NCBI GenBank assembly: GCA_033344895.1
Contig: JAWPMN010000001.1
Span: forward strand, 1,240,001 to 1,304,000
DNA: 64,000 nucleotides
Source: Alphaproteobacteria bacterium
GTDB lineage: Bacteria > Pseudomonadota > Alphaproteobacteria > UBA8366 > Aestuariispiraceae
Reading direction: 5' to 3'
Positions 7,304-18,227 of the stretch are shown here, piece by piece. The translations under genes were made by a program, and so were the position numbers. Below the pieces are notes generated by a model that saw nothing but the letters and a program-made list of their open reading frames with translations, did no database searches and was not told the DNA's origin. The first letter of the stretch is position 1; the number at the start of each line of letters is the position of its first letter.

Positions 7304-9013
7304 ATGCCGGTCAGGATAGAAAGACAGGCGTATGCCGACATGTTCGGCCCCACCACCGGGGATCGCGTACGGCTGGCCGATACCGACCTGATCATCGAGG
7401 TCGAGTCCGACCGCACGACCTATGGCGAGGAGGTCAAGTTCGGCGGCGGCAAGGTCATCCGCGACGGCATGGGACAATCCCAGGCGACCCGGGCGGAAGG
7501 CGCCGTGGACACGGTGGTCACCAATGCGCTGATCGTGGACTACACCGGCATCTACAAGGCGGATATCGGCCTGAAGGATGGCCGTATCGCCGCGATCGGC
7601 AAGGCGGGAAACCCCGATGTCCAGCCCGGGGTCGACATTATTGTCGGACCGGGAACCGAAGTCATCGCGGGCGAAGGCCGTATCGTGACCGCCGGCGGCA
7701 TCGATGCCCATATCCACTGGATCTGCCCCCAGCAGGCCGAAGACGCCCTGATGTCCGGCATCACCACCATGCTTGGCGGCGGAACCGGCCCGGCGGAAGG
7801 AACCAATGCCACCACCTGTACGCCCGGGCCCTGGCACATGGCGCGCATGCTGCAGGCCGTCGACGGCATGCCGGTCAATATAGGCTTGTTCGGCAAGGGG
7901 AATGCATCGCGCCCGGATGCCCTGATCGAACAGGTCGCCGCCGGGGCCATCGGCCTGAAGCTGCACGAGGACTGGGGCACGACCCCGTCCGCCATCGACT
8001 GCTGCCTGTCCGTCGCCGAGGAAACCGACATTCAGGTCGCGATCCATACCGACACGTTGAACGAAAGCGGATTCGTCGAAGACACCATCGCCGCCTTCCG
8101 GGGCCGGACAATCCACGCCTTCCACACCGAAGGCGCGGGCGGCGGGCATGCTCCGGACATCATCAAGGTATGCGGCCTGTCCAACGTCATCCCGTCCTCG
8201 ACCAATCCGACGCGTCCCTACACGGTGAACACGGTCGACGAACATCTGGACATGTTGATGGTCTGCCATCACCTGGACCCGAAGATCCCCGAAGACGTCG
8301 CCTTCGCCGAAAGCCGCATCCGCAAGGAAACCATCGCGGCCGAGGACATCCTGCACGACATCGGCGCCTTTTCGATCATCTCCTCCGACAGTCAGGCCAT
8401 GGGTCGGGTCGGGGAGGTCATCGCCCGGACCTGGCAGACCGCGCACAAGATGAAGGTCCAGCGCGGGGGCCTGCCGGGGGAGGCGGGCGACAACGACAAT
8501 TTGCGGGTCCGCCGCTATATCGCGAAATACACGATCAACCCGGCCAGAACCCATGGACTTTCGGCCCATATCGGTTCGATCGAAGTCGGCAAGCTGGCCG
8601 ATCTGGTCCTGTGGAAACCGATGTTCTTTGGCGTGAAACCGGACATGATCCTGCGCTCGGGCGTCATCGCGGCGTCTGCCATGGGCGACCCCAACGCGTC
8701 GATCCCGACCCCGCAGCCGATCCATTACCGGCAGATGTTCGGCGGGTTCGGCGGCGCTCTGGCTGCCAGCAGCGTGACCTTCATGTCCCAGGCAGGGGTA
8801 GAGGGCGGCCTGAAACAGACCCTGGGGCTGAGCAAGACCGTCCTGCCGGTATCCGGTTGCCGCAAGGTGACCAAGGCCGATATGGCCCTGAACGACGCGA
8901 CGCCGGACATTTCCGTCGACCCTGAGACCTACGAGGTGCGGGCTGACGGTGAATTGCTGACCTGCGAACCGGCGGCGGAACTGCCCATGGCGCAGCGCTA
9001 TTTCCTGTTCTAA
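7304..9013 (+). CDS. ureC: Urease alpha (catalytic) subunit UreC
   Basis: Catalytic subunit, 569 residues, hydrolysing urea to ammonia and carbamate. All nickel and catalytic residues are visible: H136 and H138 (DAHIHW), carbamylated K219 (GLKLHEDWG), H248 (AIHTD), H274 (HAFHTEG), D362 (SSDSQAMG), and the mobile flap C321-H322-H323 (VCHHLD). Relative to Klebsiella urease numbering all are shifted by two. The ribosome binding site GAGGGGAG precedes ATG 7304. Nothing suggests inactivity. Confidence 0.99.
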   Translation: MPVRIERQAYADMFGPTTGDRVRLADTDLIIEVESDRTTYGEEVKFGGGKVIRDGMGQSQATRAEGAVDTVVTNALIVDYTGIYKADIGLKDGRIAAIGKAGNPDVQPGVDIIVGPGTEVIAGEGRIVTAGGIDAHIHWICPQQAEDALMSGITTMLGGGTGPAEGTNATTCTPGPWHMARMLQAVDGMPVNIGLFGKGNASRPDALIEQVAAGAIGLKLHEDWGTTPSAIDCCLSVAEETDIQVAIHTDTLNESGFVEDTIAAFRGRTIHAFHTEGAGGGHAPDIIKVCGLSNVIPSSTNPTRPYTVNTVDEHLDMLMVCHHLDPKIPEDVAFAESRIRKETIAAEDILHDIGAFSIISSDSQAMGRVGEVIARTWQTAHKMKVQRGGLPGEAGDNDNLRVRRYIAKYTINPARTHGLSAHIGSIEVGKLADLVLWKPMFFGVKPDMILRSGVIAASAMGDPNASIPTPQPIHYRQMFGGFGGALAASSVTFMSQAGVEGGLKQTLGLSKTVLPVSGCRKVTKADMALNDATPDISVDPETYEVRADGELLTCEPAAELPMAQRYFLF

Positions 9014-9015
9014 CC

Positions 9016-9528
9016 ATGCGGCGGGCGATTCAGGCATATCCGGCCGGGCAGTGGCCGACAGCGGAAACAACCGCAACGGCGACCCTCGATTTCGACCACA
9101 GGAACCGACGGCGCATCCGCCTCACCGATGATTCCGGCACGGCGTTTCTGCTGGACCTCCCGAAAGCAACCGTGCTGCGTGGCGGCGACGGGCTGGCGCT
9201 CGACGAGGGTGGCTATATCCGGATCGCGGAGGCCCCGGAACCGGTGGCCGACGCGGCGGCGGACACGCCCGCGGCGACGGCACGGCTGGCCTGGCATCTG
9301 GGCAACCGCCACCTGCCGGTACAGATTCTGGCGACCGGTGCCGTACGCTTTCGGGCCGATACTGTAATCGAGGCAATGGTGGAAGGTCTGGGCGCGCAGG
9401 TCACCCGGCATGAGGCGGGTTTCTCACCGGAACCGGGCGCCTATGCCGGGCAAGGCGGCGGGCACGGCCATCATCATCACGATCATGATCACGGTCACAA
9501 TCACGGGCCAGCGGGAGCGGATCGGTGA
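9016..9528 (+). CDS. ureE: Urease accessory nickel chaperone UreE
   Basis: A 170-residue metallochaperone that supplies Ni2+ to UreG and urease. It has the N-terminal beta domain (DFDHRNRRRIRL, FLLDLPKATVLRGGD) and the metal-binding domain with the conserved His in LGNRHLPVQ. The C-terminal tail is very rich in histidine (GHGHHHHDHDHGHNHG), a nickel storage tail as in Klebsiella UreE. It begins 2 nt after the ureC stop and overlaps ureF by 4 nt. Confidence 0.96.
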   Translation: MRRAIQAYPAGQWPTAETTATATLDFDHRNRRRIRLTDDSGTAFLLDLPKATVLRGGDGLALDEGGYIRIAEAPEPVADAAADTPAATARLAWHLGNRHLPVQILATGAVRFRADTVIEAMVEGLGAQVTRHEAGFSPEPGAYAGQGGGHGHHHHDHDHGHNHGPAGADR

Positions 9529-10205
9529 CGGCCTGGCTTCAGACCATCCTGTTCTGGACCTCCCCCGCCTTTCCAGTTGGCGCCTTCAGCTATTCCCATG
9601 CGCTGGAATGGTTGGTGGAAGCCGGCGCGGTCGCTGACCGGAAAGACATGGAAGATTACATCGACGCCCTAATCACCTTTGGGGATCTGCAGGCGGATGC
9701 AGCATATCTGGCGGCAGCCCATCGGGCGGAGCCGGAAGACCTGCCCCATATTCTGGAGGAGGCAACCGCCCTGCGCGGCGCGGCGGAACTGGCCGCGGAA
9801 TCCACCGACCAGGGCCGCGCCTTCGTGAAGGCCCTGACGGATAGCGGGCAGAACCATCCCCGCCTCACCACCCTGAAAGACGCCGCAAAGGAACGGACAG
9901 GCGGGCTGCTGCCGCATGCCGTGGTGTTCGGGGCGGCCGCGCGGGATGCCGGAATTCCCACCGGTGTCGCCGTGGAATCCTGGCTTCATGCGGCGGCCGC
10001 CAATCTGGTGTCGGCCGGACAACGTCTGGTGCCGTTGGGTCAGCGCGACGGCGTGACTGCGCTGACCAATCTCAAGCCGGCCATTGAGGCGGCCGCACGA
10101 CAGGCCCAGGACACGGCGATCGAAGACATCACCAATGCCGGCATCGCCGTCGACATGGCTGCCATGCTTCACGAAACCCAATACACGAGGCTGTTCAGAT
10201 CATGA
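9525..10205 (+). CDS. ureF: Urease accessory protein UreF
   Basis: A helical accessory protein, 226 residues, that forms the UreD-UreF-UreG activation complex and acts on the UreG GTPase. Recognisable from [20 protein letters not shown] near the N-terminus and from [19 protein letters not shown] in the second half. It starts at GTG 9525, overlapping the ureE stop (GTGA) with GGGAGCGG upstream, and overlaps ureG by ATGA. Length is normal. Confidence 0.96.
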   Translation: MTAWLQTILFWTSPAFPVGAFSYSHALEWLVEAGAVADRKDMEDYIDALITFGDLQADAAYLAAAHRAEPEDLPHILEEATALRGAAELAAESTDQGRAFVKALTDSGQNHPRLTTLKDAAKERTGGLLPHAVVFGAAARDAGIPTGVAVESWLHAAAANLVSAGQRLVPLGQRDGVTALTNLKPAIEAAARQAQDTAIEDITNAGIAVDMAAMLHETQYTRLFRS

Positions 10206-10837
10206 CCCAGTTCCCCAATCATACCGGCCCTGTACGCATCGGCATTGGCGGGCCCGTAGGCTCCGGCAAGACGGCGCTGATGGACCGGCTGTGCAAGGCG
10301 ATGCGCGAAACCTACGACATCGCGGCCATCACCAACGATATCTATACGCGCGAGGATGCCGAGTTCCTGACGCGCAGCGGCGCCCTGGTGCCGGAACGGA
10401 TCGTCGGCGTGGAAACCGGCGGCTGTCCGCATACGGCGATCCGCGAAGACGCATCGATCAATCTTGCTGCCGTCGACGACCTGGTGGAGAAGTTTCCGGG
10501 ACTGGAAGTCCTGCTGATCGAATCCGGCGGTGACAATCTGGCCGCCACCTTCTCCCCCGATCTTGCGGATATCACGATCTATGTGATCGACGTCTCGGCC
10601 GGCGACAAGATTCCGCGCAAGGGCGGGCCGGGGATCACCCGGTCGGATTTGCTGGTGATCAACAAGATCGACATTGCCCCGCTGGTTGGCGCCGATCTTT
10701 CGGTGATGGATCGCGATGCCAGGAAGATGCGCGGCGATCGACCCTTCCTGTTCGCCAACATGAAGGCGGAAGAAGGCGTCGCGGAAATTGTCGCCTTCAT
10801 CGAAAGGACCGCCGGGCTGAAGGAGGAAGCCGCCTGA
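10202..10837 (+). CDS. ureG: Urease accessory GTPase UreG
   Basis: A SIMIBI-class GTPase, 211 residues, whose GTP cycle drives nickel insertion into urease. P-loop GGPVGSGKT, nickel-binding Cys-Pro-His motif in [26 protein letters not shown], and the NKID guanine-specificity motif are all present. Last gene of the operon, ending 22 nt from the convergent hybrid kinase gene. No urea (urt) or nickel transporter gene follows in this window. Confidence 0.98.
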   Translation: MTQFPNHTGPVRIGIGGPVGSGKTALMDRLCKAMRETYDIAAITNDIYTREDAEFLTRSGALVPERIVGVETGGCPHTAIREDASINLAAVDDLVEKFPGLEVLLIESGGDNLAATFSPDLADITIYVIDVSAGDKIPRKGGPGITRSDLLVINKIDIAPLVGADLSVMDRDARKMRGDRPFLFANMKAEEGVAEIVAFIERTAGLKEEAA

Positions 10838-10858
10838 GGCGGAGGCCCGGAGTGTCGA

Positions 10859-13800
10859 TCAACTGCCTAGCGTGTCCAGATCGCCCAGGAGATCGTTCAG
10901 TTCGGCTTCGGCTTCTTCACTTAAAACGGGCCCCTCGTCCGCCTTCGGTTCGTCGGCATCGGCCCTTTCGGCTCCGTCGCCTGCGGCAACGCCGGTATGC
11001 CGCAGGATCACGTCCGCGAGCTGTTCGATCTGAACCGGCTTCGTCACGTAGTCGGACATCCCCGCCGCCAGATAGCGCTCGCGGTCGCCTTCCAGCGCAT
11101 TGGCGGTCAGGGCGACGATGGGCAGATCAGCCCAGTCCAGACCGGATGCCCGAATCCACTGGGTTGCGGTCGGACCGTCCATCTCCGGCATCTGAACATC
11201 CATGAAGACCAGATCATAGGGTTTCACACGCAACGCCCTGACACCGGCAGCGCCGTTCTCCGCCGTTTCCACCTTGTGGCCCAGCTTGCTGAGCATCGTA
11301 CCGATGACGATCTGGTTGACCTCGTTGTCTTCGACCAGCAGCAGCGACAATTGTCGTGTCTCCCCCTCGGCCGCCGTTACTTCGATGGCCGCCGGTTCGA
11401 CGCTGTCATGGCAGACCGGCAGGGACAGTGTGAACCAGAAGGTCGAGCCCTTGCCATATTCGGACTCGAAGCCGATCTCGCCCCCCATCAGTTCGACCAG
11501 CTGCCGGCAGATGGCCAACCCCAGCCCGGTCCCGCCGAACTGCCGCGAGGTCGAACTGTCCGCCTGGGTGAAACTGTTGAACAGGCGGTCCTTCGCTTCG
11601 TCCTTGATCCCGATGCCCGAGTCTTCGATCTCAAGACGAATGTCGGCATTTTCCGCGGACCGGTCGATACCGACACGGATGATGACGGTGCCGTCGTCGG
11701 TGAATTTCAAGGCATTGCCGACCAGATTGAACAGGACCTGTCGGACCCGGGTGGGATCGCCTTCGACCAGGGTATCGACGCCCTCGGCAGCCTCCATTTT
11801 CAGATCGACGCCCTTCTCCCGGGCTTGCGGCAGCAGCAGTTCCGTCACCCCGTCAACGATATCGATGACCCGGAAGGGCACGAGGTCCAGATCAATCTTC
11901 TTCGCTTCCAGTTTCGAGAAATCCAGAATGTCGTTCAGGATGGTGAGAAGGTCCGACGCCGATTGGCGTGCGACCTCGGTATAATGGCGCTGTTCGTCGG
12001 TCAGATCGGTGTCCAGCAGCAGGCTGGTCATGCCCAGCACACCGTTCATCGGTGTCCGGATTTCATGGCTCATTGCCGCCAGGAACTCGGACTTGGCGCG
12101 TGTCGCCGCCTCTGCCTGATCGCGCGCCACCGCGATATCCTCCGCCATCTGGACCAGTTCCTGACTTTGCTGTTCCAGGCGCTCCTGGGCGCGCTGCTGC
12201 TCGCTAACGATATTCTGGAGTTCCAGCTCCGCCTGCTTGCGCTGCGTAATGTCCTGGAACGTGCCGTCAAACCCGGTGCAGTTGCCGTCCTCGTCGAAGT
12301 TCGGTCGGCCGAACTCCTGCAGGTGTCGTACCGATCCATCAGGCAGGGACAGTGTCACCTCATCACTGTAATCCCTGGGGTCGTCGCGCATGGCCTGCGC
12401 GCGGTCGCGGAACCGGTCAGCGCCGCTTCCGGCAACCATTGCGGCCAGGCTCCGATAGGATACGCCTGGTCCGTCTGCTGCCCCGTCGAAAAGCGCCTTC
12501 GCCTGAAGGGACAGATGCGTGAAGCAATCCTGTTCCAGGTCGTATGAGAAATCCCCGATCCGGGCCAGTTTCTGGGCTTCCTCGACCCGGAACTGTGCCT
12601 CCGCCATGCGGGCTTCTCGTTCGACCAGTTCGGTGACGTCGACCCGCAGGCCGACCGTGCTGCCATCGTCCAGCTTCCGCTCTTCCGTCCGGATCGACCG
12701 GCCGTTCGCCAGCGAATGCACGAAGGATCCGCTGCCGGCCGCATGGGCTTCCAGCCGTTCGGCAATGAAGGTTTCGCACGCCGCCTCGTCGGCAGGATCG
12801 ACCCCGAACGCACCGGCATAGGTTCCCTGTCGGATGAGGTCGGCGAACCGGATCCCGGTTTGGACGAGATGGGCGGCATGGCTGTAGATTTTTCGGTAGG
12901 TGGTGTTGCACGTCACCAGCCTGTCTTCGGCATCGTACAGGACGAACCCTTCCGGTATCGCCTCGATCGCTGCCTCCAGAACCTCCTCAGCCCTGGATTG
13001 GGCGGCCAGGGCCTGCTCCAGCTGCTCTTCACGCTCAATCAATTCCGTCACATCGACGCGGAACCCTACGATGCCGCCATCCGCCGTTCGGCGCTCCTCG
13101 ATCTTCAGCCAACGACCATCATCGAGTTTCTGAAGGAAGGGTTCGCCGGGATTGAGGTGGCTGTGAACCCGCCGCTGAACCCACTCTTCCTCCGACTGCC
13201 CCTCATAATCGAACACATACTGCCCTCTGGCCGCGCCGGCCCGCAGCATGTCTTCGAACCGGGTTCCGACCTGGATGAGATCCGCGCTCTTGGCATAGAA
13301 TTCGACGTATCGGGAATTGAACAGTTTCAGCCGGTCCTCCCGGTCATACAGGACGAAACCTTCGCCAAGGGATTCGATCGCCAGCGCCAGGGTCGTTTCC
13401 GCTTCCTCCCTGGCCCGGGCATCGGACCGCGCTTCTTCCAACGCGGCCTCCGCTTCGGCCCGCCGGGCCGCCGCGACGGCCGACAGGCGGGCGGTGCGAA
13501 ACATCAGGACCGTCGCCGCCAAGCCAAGCAGCAGGATCACCTCCGGGAACCAGGCTCGCAGTTCGGCCGCAACCGGCGTCACCCTGCGTACGCGTACATG
13601 CCAGCCCGGATCAGCCAGGGCCATCGGCTCGACGGCATATGGGGCCGCTTCATCACCTTCCACTCCGATGGTAAACTCGGTCCCCGCGGGGTCGACGAGC
13701 ACGACATTCAGTTCGCTGAACTCCACCCTTTCGGAAATCACCTCGCCCAGTTCCTCGAGGTCGATGACCGCCATGATGAACCCCATCCGGATCCCGGATT

Positions 13801-14947
13801 CCGTAACCGGCCGGACCATGACCAGGCCTTGCTTCCCGGTCAGCAAAGTGAAGATGTCGGAATAGGCAAGCCGCCCGGTTTCCTGAGCGCGCTTCGCTGC
13901 ACTGCCGACGACATCGTTGTCGAAAATCGATATTCCGATGGCTTCCGCGTTGCCTTGTACCGGTTCAATCCACCGGATCGTCCCCGCCAGGTCGACCTTC
14001 TCGATCGACAGCAGGCCGGCATAGTCCCTGGCCAGGGCACGGGCGTCCCGGCGCCAGAACACCTCCTCCGCCTCCACGGCATAGCCCCATCGCTCCGCAA
14101 TCCGCTCAATACCATTGGCCCGTTGGCGCAGGGCCCCAGCAATGATCTGGGACGCCGAGCGTGCCTCCAGTTCCGTTTCGCGCCTTTCCGCCTGCGACTG
14201 GACCGAGGCCGCGATTTGCCACGCAATGACGCTGAGCATCAGCCCGACCAGGACGGAACCGCCAACAATGGCCTGCCTGCGAAAGTCACGGAACACCGGC
14301 GCGAACTGCAGGCTCGCCCCGATCAGGGATTTGCCGATCATCCCGAAACCAAGCGCGGTGACAGTTCCCATAAGGCCGACATAACCCGCCGATAGCATAT
14401 GGGACAGGCCGAAGAGCCAGGTCGCCATCGCGGCAACGGCCACCAGAACCAGCGCGCCGCCGACAATGCCAAGGACTGGCGCGCGCAGACCGAAAGGCCG
14501 GAAGGAGGCCAGTACGGCACAGGCGGTGACCAGAAGGCAGACGGCGGTCGGTGGCGACATCCGATTGGCCACGAGTGTCCTGTCCTGTGCCCCGCTGATA
14601 ACGAAGAGCCGATCGACCGAAAGGTCCAGACCGGTTGCGTTCTGCACCAGCGTCGCAAGGCCTATGGCGACCGCAATGCCGGCCGCCAACATGCCCGCGC
14701 CCCGGAACCGCATCGATATCAGGCTGGCTGCGGCCAGCCCCAACACGCCCAACCCGAAAGCCGCATTTGGCTGGGTCGGGGCGCTGCCGACCGACTGAAA
14801 GAGGCCGGACGGGTCACCAAGCAGCCATGCCAGAAACACCGACATGCCGATGGCACTGCCGGTCAGCGCAAGGATGAGCGCCCCCACACGCACTTTCGGC
14901 ATGAAGGATGGTTCGGTGTCCGTGACGGTATCGACCGTTGCGCTCAA
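10859..14947 (-). CDS. Hybrid sensor histidine kinase with membrane sensor, three PAS domains and receiver
   Basis: A 1362-residue hybrid kinase. Residues about 20-235 hold several membrane segments. About 245-470 form an extracytoplasmic sensor of CHASE/PDC type closed by a membrane segment ([15 protein letters not shown]). Two similar PAS domains follow ([20 protein letters not shown] and [20 protein letters not shown]), then a third ending in [12 protein letters not shown]. The HisKA motif is [14 protein letters not shown] with its His near residue 960, and HATPase boxes NALKF and GGTGLGLAI follow. The C-terminal receiver has its phospho-Asp in [13 protein letters not shown], near 1249, with the late Lys in DYVTKPV. 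Start is TTG 14947 with GAGGGG 6 nt upstream. There is no HPt domain, so phosphate must pass to a separate partner. The signal sensed is unknown. Confidence 0.93.
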   Translation of the reverse strand: MSATVDTVTDTEPSFMPKVRVGALILALTGSAIGMSVFLAWLLGDPSGLFQSVGSAPTQPNAAFGLGVLGLAAASLISMRFRGAGMLAAGIAVAIGLATLVQNATGLDLSVDRLFVISGAQDRTLVANRMSPPTAVCLLVTACAVLASFRPFGLRAPVLGIVGGALVLVAVAAMATWLFGLSHMLSAGYVGLMGTVTALGFGMIGKSLIGASLQFAPVFRDFRRQAIVGGSVLVGLMLSVIAWQIAASVQSQAERRETELEARSASQIIAGALRQRANGIERIAERWGYAVEAEEVFWRRDARALARDYAGLLSIEKVDLAGTIRWIEPVQGNAEAIGISIFDNDVVGSAAKRAQETGRLAYSDIFTLLTGKQGLVMVRPVTESGIRMGFIMAVIDLEELGEVISERVEFSELNVVLVDPAGTEFTIGVEGDEAAPYAVEPMALADPGWHVRVRRVTPVAAELRAWFPEVILLLGLAATVLMFRTARLSAVAAARRAEAEAALEEARSDARAREEAETTLALAIESLGEGFVLYDREDRLKLFNSRYVEFYAKSADLIQVGTRFEDMLRAGAARGQYVFDYEGQSEEEWVQRRVHSHLNPGEPFLQKLDDGRWLKIEERRTADGGIVGFRVDVTELIEREEQLEQALAAQSRAEEVLEAAIEAIPEGFVLYDAEDRLVTCNTTYRKIYSHAAHLVQTGIRFADLIRQGTYAGAFGVDPADEAACETFIAERLEAHAAGSGSFVHSLANGRSIRTEERKLDDGSTVGLRVDVTELVEREARMAEAQFRVEEAQKLARIGDFSYDLEQDCFTHLSLQAKALFDGAADGPGVSYRSLAAMVAGSGADRFRDRAQAMRDDPRDYSDEVTLSLPDGSVRHLQEFGRPNFDEDGNCTGFDGTFQDITQRKQAELELQNIVSEQQRAQERLEQQSQELVQMAEDIAVARDQAEAATRAKSEFLAAMSHEIRTPMNGVLGMTSLLLDTDLTDEQRHYTEVARQSASDLLTILNDILDFSKLEAKKIDLDLVPFRVIDIVDGVTELLLPQAREKGVDLKMEAAEGVDTLVEGDPTRVRQVLFNLVGNALKFTDDGTVIIRVGIDRSAENADIRLEIEDSGIGIKDEAKDRLFNSFTQADSSTSRQFGGTGLGLAICRQLVELMGGEIGFESEYGKGSTFWFTLSLPVCHDSVEPAAIEVTAAEGETRQLSLLLVEDNEVNQIVIGTMLSKLGHKVETAENGAAGVRALRVKPYDLVFMDVQMPEMDGPTATQWIRASGLDWADLPIVALTANALEGDRERYLAAGMSDYVTKPVQIEQLADVILRHTGVAAGDGAERADADEPKADEGPVLSEEAEAELNDLLGDLDTLGS

Positions 14948-15117
14948 GCGATCCCCTCTCTACAGGCGCCGGTTTCCCTGCGCGGACTGTACCATCGCGC
15001 GAAAATGATGAAAAATCCGTAAAAACAGATTGTATGGCTATTCATTCTCTCCCGCGTTTGGCCTATTCTGCCCCGCGAGAATGGCCGGCCGACAGGGCGG
15101 GCCGGTGAGGACGGACA

Positions 15118-16008
15118 GTGAAAATTAACAGACATACCCCACTGCGACATTTCGCATTCGCGGCACGGCTCGCCATGGCGCTCCTGCCGGCGATGGCGGT
15201 GCTTTCCGCGCCTGTACATGCCGACGAAACGACGCTGACGACGGTTTCAACCGATCACCGAACTGTCGTCGATGCCAGCCAGTATCCCTGGAGTGCCGTC
15301 GGTCGGGTCAATATCAGCGGGGTAGGAACGCGATCTCATTGCACGGGCTCGCTGATTGGAGAGCGTCTGGTCCTGACCGCCGCCCATTGCCTCTATTACC
15401 GGTCGACGAAGCGATATGTCGCACCGCAACTGGTGCATTTCGTCGCCGGCTATCAGCGCGGCGAATTCATTGCCCATTCAGTTGCCAACCAGATCATACC
15501 CGCCCCCGGTTTCGATGGAGAGGCCTGGGCAGCGCCGACGAACATGGAACACGACTGGGCACTGATCATCCTGAAGGAACCGATCGGCCTGAAAACCGGG
15601 TTCCTGGGCTTTCAGGCGCTGGATGAGCAGACCCTGAAAGACCTCGTGACGGAGAACCGCTTCTTCTCGCTGGCCGGCTATCCCAGAGACCGGGCGCATG
15701 CCATCTCCGTCGATCAGCGATGCAATATCGTCGGGTTCCTCGGACAAGGTGAGTTGCTGAGCCATTCCTGCCAGATTGTCGGGGGCGATTCCGGTGCCCC
15801 CATCGCGATCCCGACGGACAATGGCGGGCTTCAGGTGATTGGGTTGAACAGTGCAACCAACGTCCCGCTGACAGACGGCTCCACAACGAATACGGCGGTC
15901 CCGATCCGCACCATCCTGACCCTGGTGGAGCGCGCCATCCGCCATACGGAGGTCGCGCCGGGGCTGGAGCCCGGCATTCACCGCACCGGCAAACTGCCGA
16001 ATCCCTGA
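15118..16008 (+). CDS. Secreted trypsin-like serine protease
   Basis: A 296-residue S1-family protease. The signal peptide is FAARLAMALLPAMAVLSAPVHA, so it should be exported. The catalytic triad is complete: His in LTAAHCLYY, Asp in EHDWALIIL and Ser in GGDSGAPIA. The Cys pairs next to His (HC) and around IVGFLGQGELLSHSC are typical of the fold. There is no PDZ domain, so it is not HtrA/DegP; it resembles the V8/glutamyl endopeptidase-like bacterial group. Start is GTG 15118 with TGAGGA upstream. It diverges from the hybrid kinase across 170 nt. Substrate unknown. Confidence 0.9.
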   Translation: MKINRHTPLRHFAFAARLAMALLPAMAVLSAPVHADETTLTTVSTDHRTVVDASQYPWSAVGRVNISGVGTRSHCTGSLIGERLVLTAAHCLYYRSTKRYVAPQLVHFVAGYQRGEFIAHSVANQIIPAPGFDGEAWAAPTNMEHDWALIILKEPIGLKTGFLGFQALDEQTLKDLVTENRFFSLAGYPRDRAHAISVDQRCNIVGFLGQGELLSHSCQIVGGDSGAPIAIPTDNGGLQVIGLNSATNVPLTDGSTTNTAVPIRTILTLVERAIRHTEVAPGLEPGIHRTGKLPNP

Positions 16009-16030
16009 TCCGGAATCGGGTGGCGCTTCG

Positions 16031-16873
16031 TCAGCCGATGCTGCCTTCCACCGCCGCCCAGGCCATCCGGCAGGACGTCACGAACAGGAACAGCGCAAAC
16101 AACCGCCGCAGCAGTTTCGGCGGAATGGTATGCGCCAGTTTTGCGCCCAGCGGCGCAAAGGCGATGGTCGCCGGCACGATTACCGCGAAGGCAAGTAGAT
16201 TGGCATAGCCCAGGCTGAAGGGCGGCAGGTCGGGATTGCCGAAACCGCTGATCACGAAACCGATGACACCCGGCAGCGCGATGACCGGCCCGAGGGCGGC
16301 AGCGGTGCCGACCGCGCGGCGGATCGGTACATTGAAAGCGCTGAGCGTCGGCACACCAAGCGTGCCACCGCCGATTCCCATAACGACGCTGAACCCGCCG
16401 ATCCAGCCGCCGATCACGGCACGCCCAGGCCAGGCCGGCAGCGATTTCGCCACCGTCCAGCCTTCACGGCCGACCCCCATATGGATCGACACCAGCAGCG
16501 CCACTGCGGCGAAGATGATCTTCAGCGTATCGCCCCCGGCGCGGGTTCCGACAACGATCCCGATGGCAACGCCGAGAATGACCCACGGGCCCAGAAGCTT
16601 CAGCAGATCGATATCGACTCCGCCCCGTTTCCAATGCGACTGCGCCGAAACCAATCCGGTCGGAACGATTGTCGCCAGCGACGTGCCCACCGCCAGATGC
16701 ATCCGCACACTTTCCGGCACACCGAAGGCCGGCAGCAGCAGAAACAGGATCGGGACGATCACGATCCCGCCACCGACCCCCAACAGACCGGCCAGGGTCC
16801 CTGCGACCGCACCGGTCGCCAGCAGGGCAAGGGCGAAGGGCAGAAGAAAGGCGAAATCAAACTCGATGGGCAT
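16031..16873 (-). CDS. TauE/SafE family membrane exporter
   Basis: A 280-residue integral membrane protein of the sulfite exporter TauE/SafE family (formerly DUF81). Two homologous halves are visible: GAVAGTLAGLLGVGGGIVIV near the N-terminus and GFSVVMGIGGGTLGVPTLSA in the second half, each with the glycine-rich re-entrant motif. About eight membrane segments. Family members export sulfite, sulfoacetate or other organosulfonates, but the substrate cannot be read from sequence. It starts 6 nt after the MFS gene stop, with GAGGA inside the end of that gene, so the two are probably translated together. Confidence 0.9.
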   Translation of the reverse strand: MPIEFDFAFLLPFALALLATGAVAGTLAGLLGVGGGIVIVPILFLLLPAFGVPESVRMHLAVGTSLATIVPTGLVSAQSHWKRGGVDIDLLKLLGPWVILGVAIGIVVGTRAGGDTLKIIFAAVALLVSIHMGVGREGWTVAKSLPAWPGRAVIGGWIGGFSVVMGIGGGTLGVPTLSAFNVPIRRAVGTAAALGPVIALPGVIGFVISGFGNPDLPPFSLGYANLLAFAVIVPATIAFAPLGAKLAHTIPPKLLRRLFALFLFVTSCRMAWAAVEGSIG

Positions 16874-16879
16874 GGAAGA

Positions 16880-18079
16880 TCATTCCTCGATTGGGGTTCG
16901 TCGGGCCAGCCTTACCGCCCCGACAAAACATAGGAAACCGAAAAACACTGTCGCCACCATGGCGGCGATCACCAGGTCATAGCCGCCCCACGCCCAGAAC
17001 AGGCTGCCGACGCTGGGAGACAGCGCCGTCGCAGCGACAAACGGCAGTGCCAAGGCGCCGGATACGGCCCCGAACCCGTTTCGGCCCAGCAGCTCAGCCG
17101 TCACGACCGGACGGGTGATGCTGGTGACCCCATAGCCGGATCCTTGCAGGGCAACGAAGGCATAGACCAGCAAGGGTAGCCCGGCCGCCACGCCCAGGAC
17201 ACCGCCTGCGACAGCCATCATCACGAAGGTCACGCCACAGATCGTCACCATGCCGAGGCGACGCTCCGTCGCGATCATGACCACCCGGCCGACGACCTGC
17301 ATCGGGCCGATCAGGGAGACCGCCAGCACCGCCATGGCCGCGGGCACACCGCGCTCATCCAGCAGCGGCAGCAGATGATTGACCACCATGCCGTGATTCA
17401 GGGCGATCGTGGCGAAACCGATGGCCAGCAGCCAGAAGGCGGGGCGCCGCATCTGTCGCCGGACGACATTGCGCCCAGGCCCATCGGTTGCCGCAAAGGT
17501 CGGTTCCGGATCCTGCGGCAGCCGTCGACCACCGAACCAGAACAGTGGCGCGGCGACCAGTATGGTCAGTGCCGCAAAGGTCGCCGACGCGGTCTGCCAA
17601 TCCGCGGCAGCGGCGATGCCATTGGCCAGCGGGAAGGAAACGGTGCCGGCAAACCCAGCCACCAGAGTGATCAATGTAATCGCCGACTTGGCTTCGAAGC
17701 CGCGCCGATGGGTCAGAAAGGCAAAACATGGCTCGTACAGGCAGCCCCCCATGGCGATGCCGAGCCCGAGCCAGACCACAATGAACATGGCCTGACTTTC
17801 GACCAGGGTCAGGAGGCACAGCATGACGCCACCCAGTATCGCCGAGCCGGTCAGCACCACCCGCCCGTGTCCGCGGTCGATCAGTCCGCCGACCCTGGGC
17901 GCGACAAGGGCGGATGTCAGCAGTGCCAGCGTCGCCGCCAGGGTGATTTCGGTCTTGGACCAGCCGAAGGCGACTTCCCAGCGCAACAGCATGGCCGGAA
18001 AGAAGTAATAGAACCCGGCCCAGACCAGAGTCTCGGCAACGGCAAGGCACCAGATGCGTGGATCGGCCCGGGCGTTCAT
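16880..18079 (-). CDS. MFS transporter
   Basis: A 399-residue major facilitator with about 12 membrane segments. Visible are the loop 2-3 signature region (VAPRVGGLIDRGHGRVVLTG) and glycine-rich segments GLGIAMGGCLYEPCFAFL and GSGYGVTSITRPVV. The overall pattern is that of the OFA/monocarboxylate-like MFS group, but the substrate is unknown. The frame extends to 18115; ATG 18079 is preferred since TM1 then begins about 8 residues in, although its ribosome binding site is weak. Upstream member of a two-gene unit with the TauE/SafE gene. Divergent from glpK. Confidence 0.87.
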   Translation of the reverse strand: MNARADPRIWCLAVAETLVWAGFYYFFPAMLLRWEVAFGWSKTEITLAATLALLTSALVAPRVGGLIDRGHGRVVLTGSAILGGVMLCLLTLVESQAMFIVVWLGLGIAMGGCLYEPCFAFLTHRRGFEAKSAITLITLVAGFAGTVSFPLANGIAAAADWQTASATFAALTILVAAPLFWFGGRRLPQDPEPTFAATDGPGRNVVRRQMRRPAFWLLAIGFATIALNHGMVVNHLLPLLDERGVPAAMAVLAVSLIGPMQVVGRVVMIATERRLGMVTICGVTFVMMAVAGGVLGVAAGLPLLVYAFVALQGSGYGVTSITRPVVTAELLGRNGFGAVSGALALPFVAATALSPSVGSLFWAWGGYDLVIAAMVATVFFGFLCFVGAVRLARRTPIEE

Positions 18080-18227
18080 GGCGTTCTTAGTGCCCCGCGC
18101 CCGCATCCCGGTCAACGGTTAGGTAGCCGGGCCGGTCAACGCCGCTTGACGGGTCCGACGCATCGTCGCATCCCTATCCTAGAAGAATGTGTCGCCCGCA
18201 CAGGGCGCGAAAACAGGGAGCATACTC

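Noticed and set aside
7297-8925. 542-codon plus-strand frame within ureC
   Set aside because: Alternate frame of ureC with Arg/Gly/His-rich translation and no homology signs.
6872-9076. 734-codon minus-strand frame across ureB and ureC
   Set aside because: Shadow of the urease structural genes; composition is Arg/Gly/Asp-rich with no domain.
10997-12547. 516-codon plus-strand frame opposite the hybrid kinase
   Set aside because: Antisense shadow of the kinase receiver and HATPase region.
18116-18227. TTGACG and TATCCT as glpK promoter
   Set aside because: Spacing is 23 nt, too long for a standard sigma-70 promoter.
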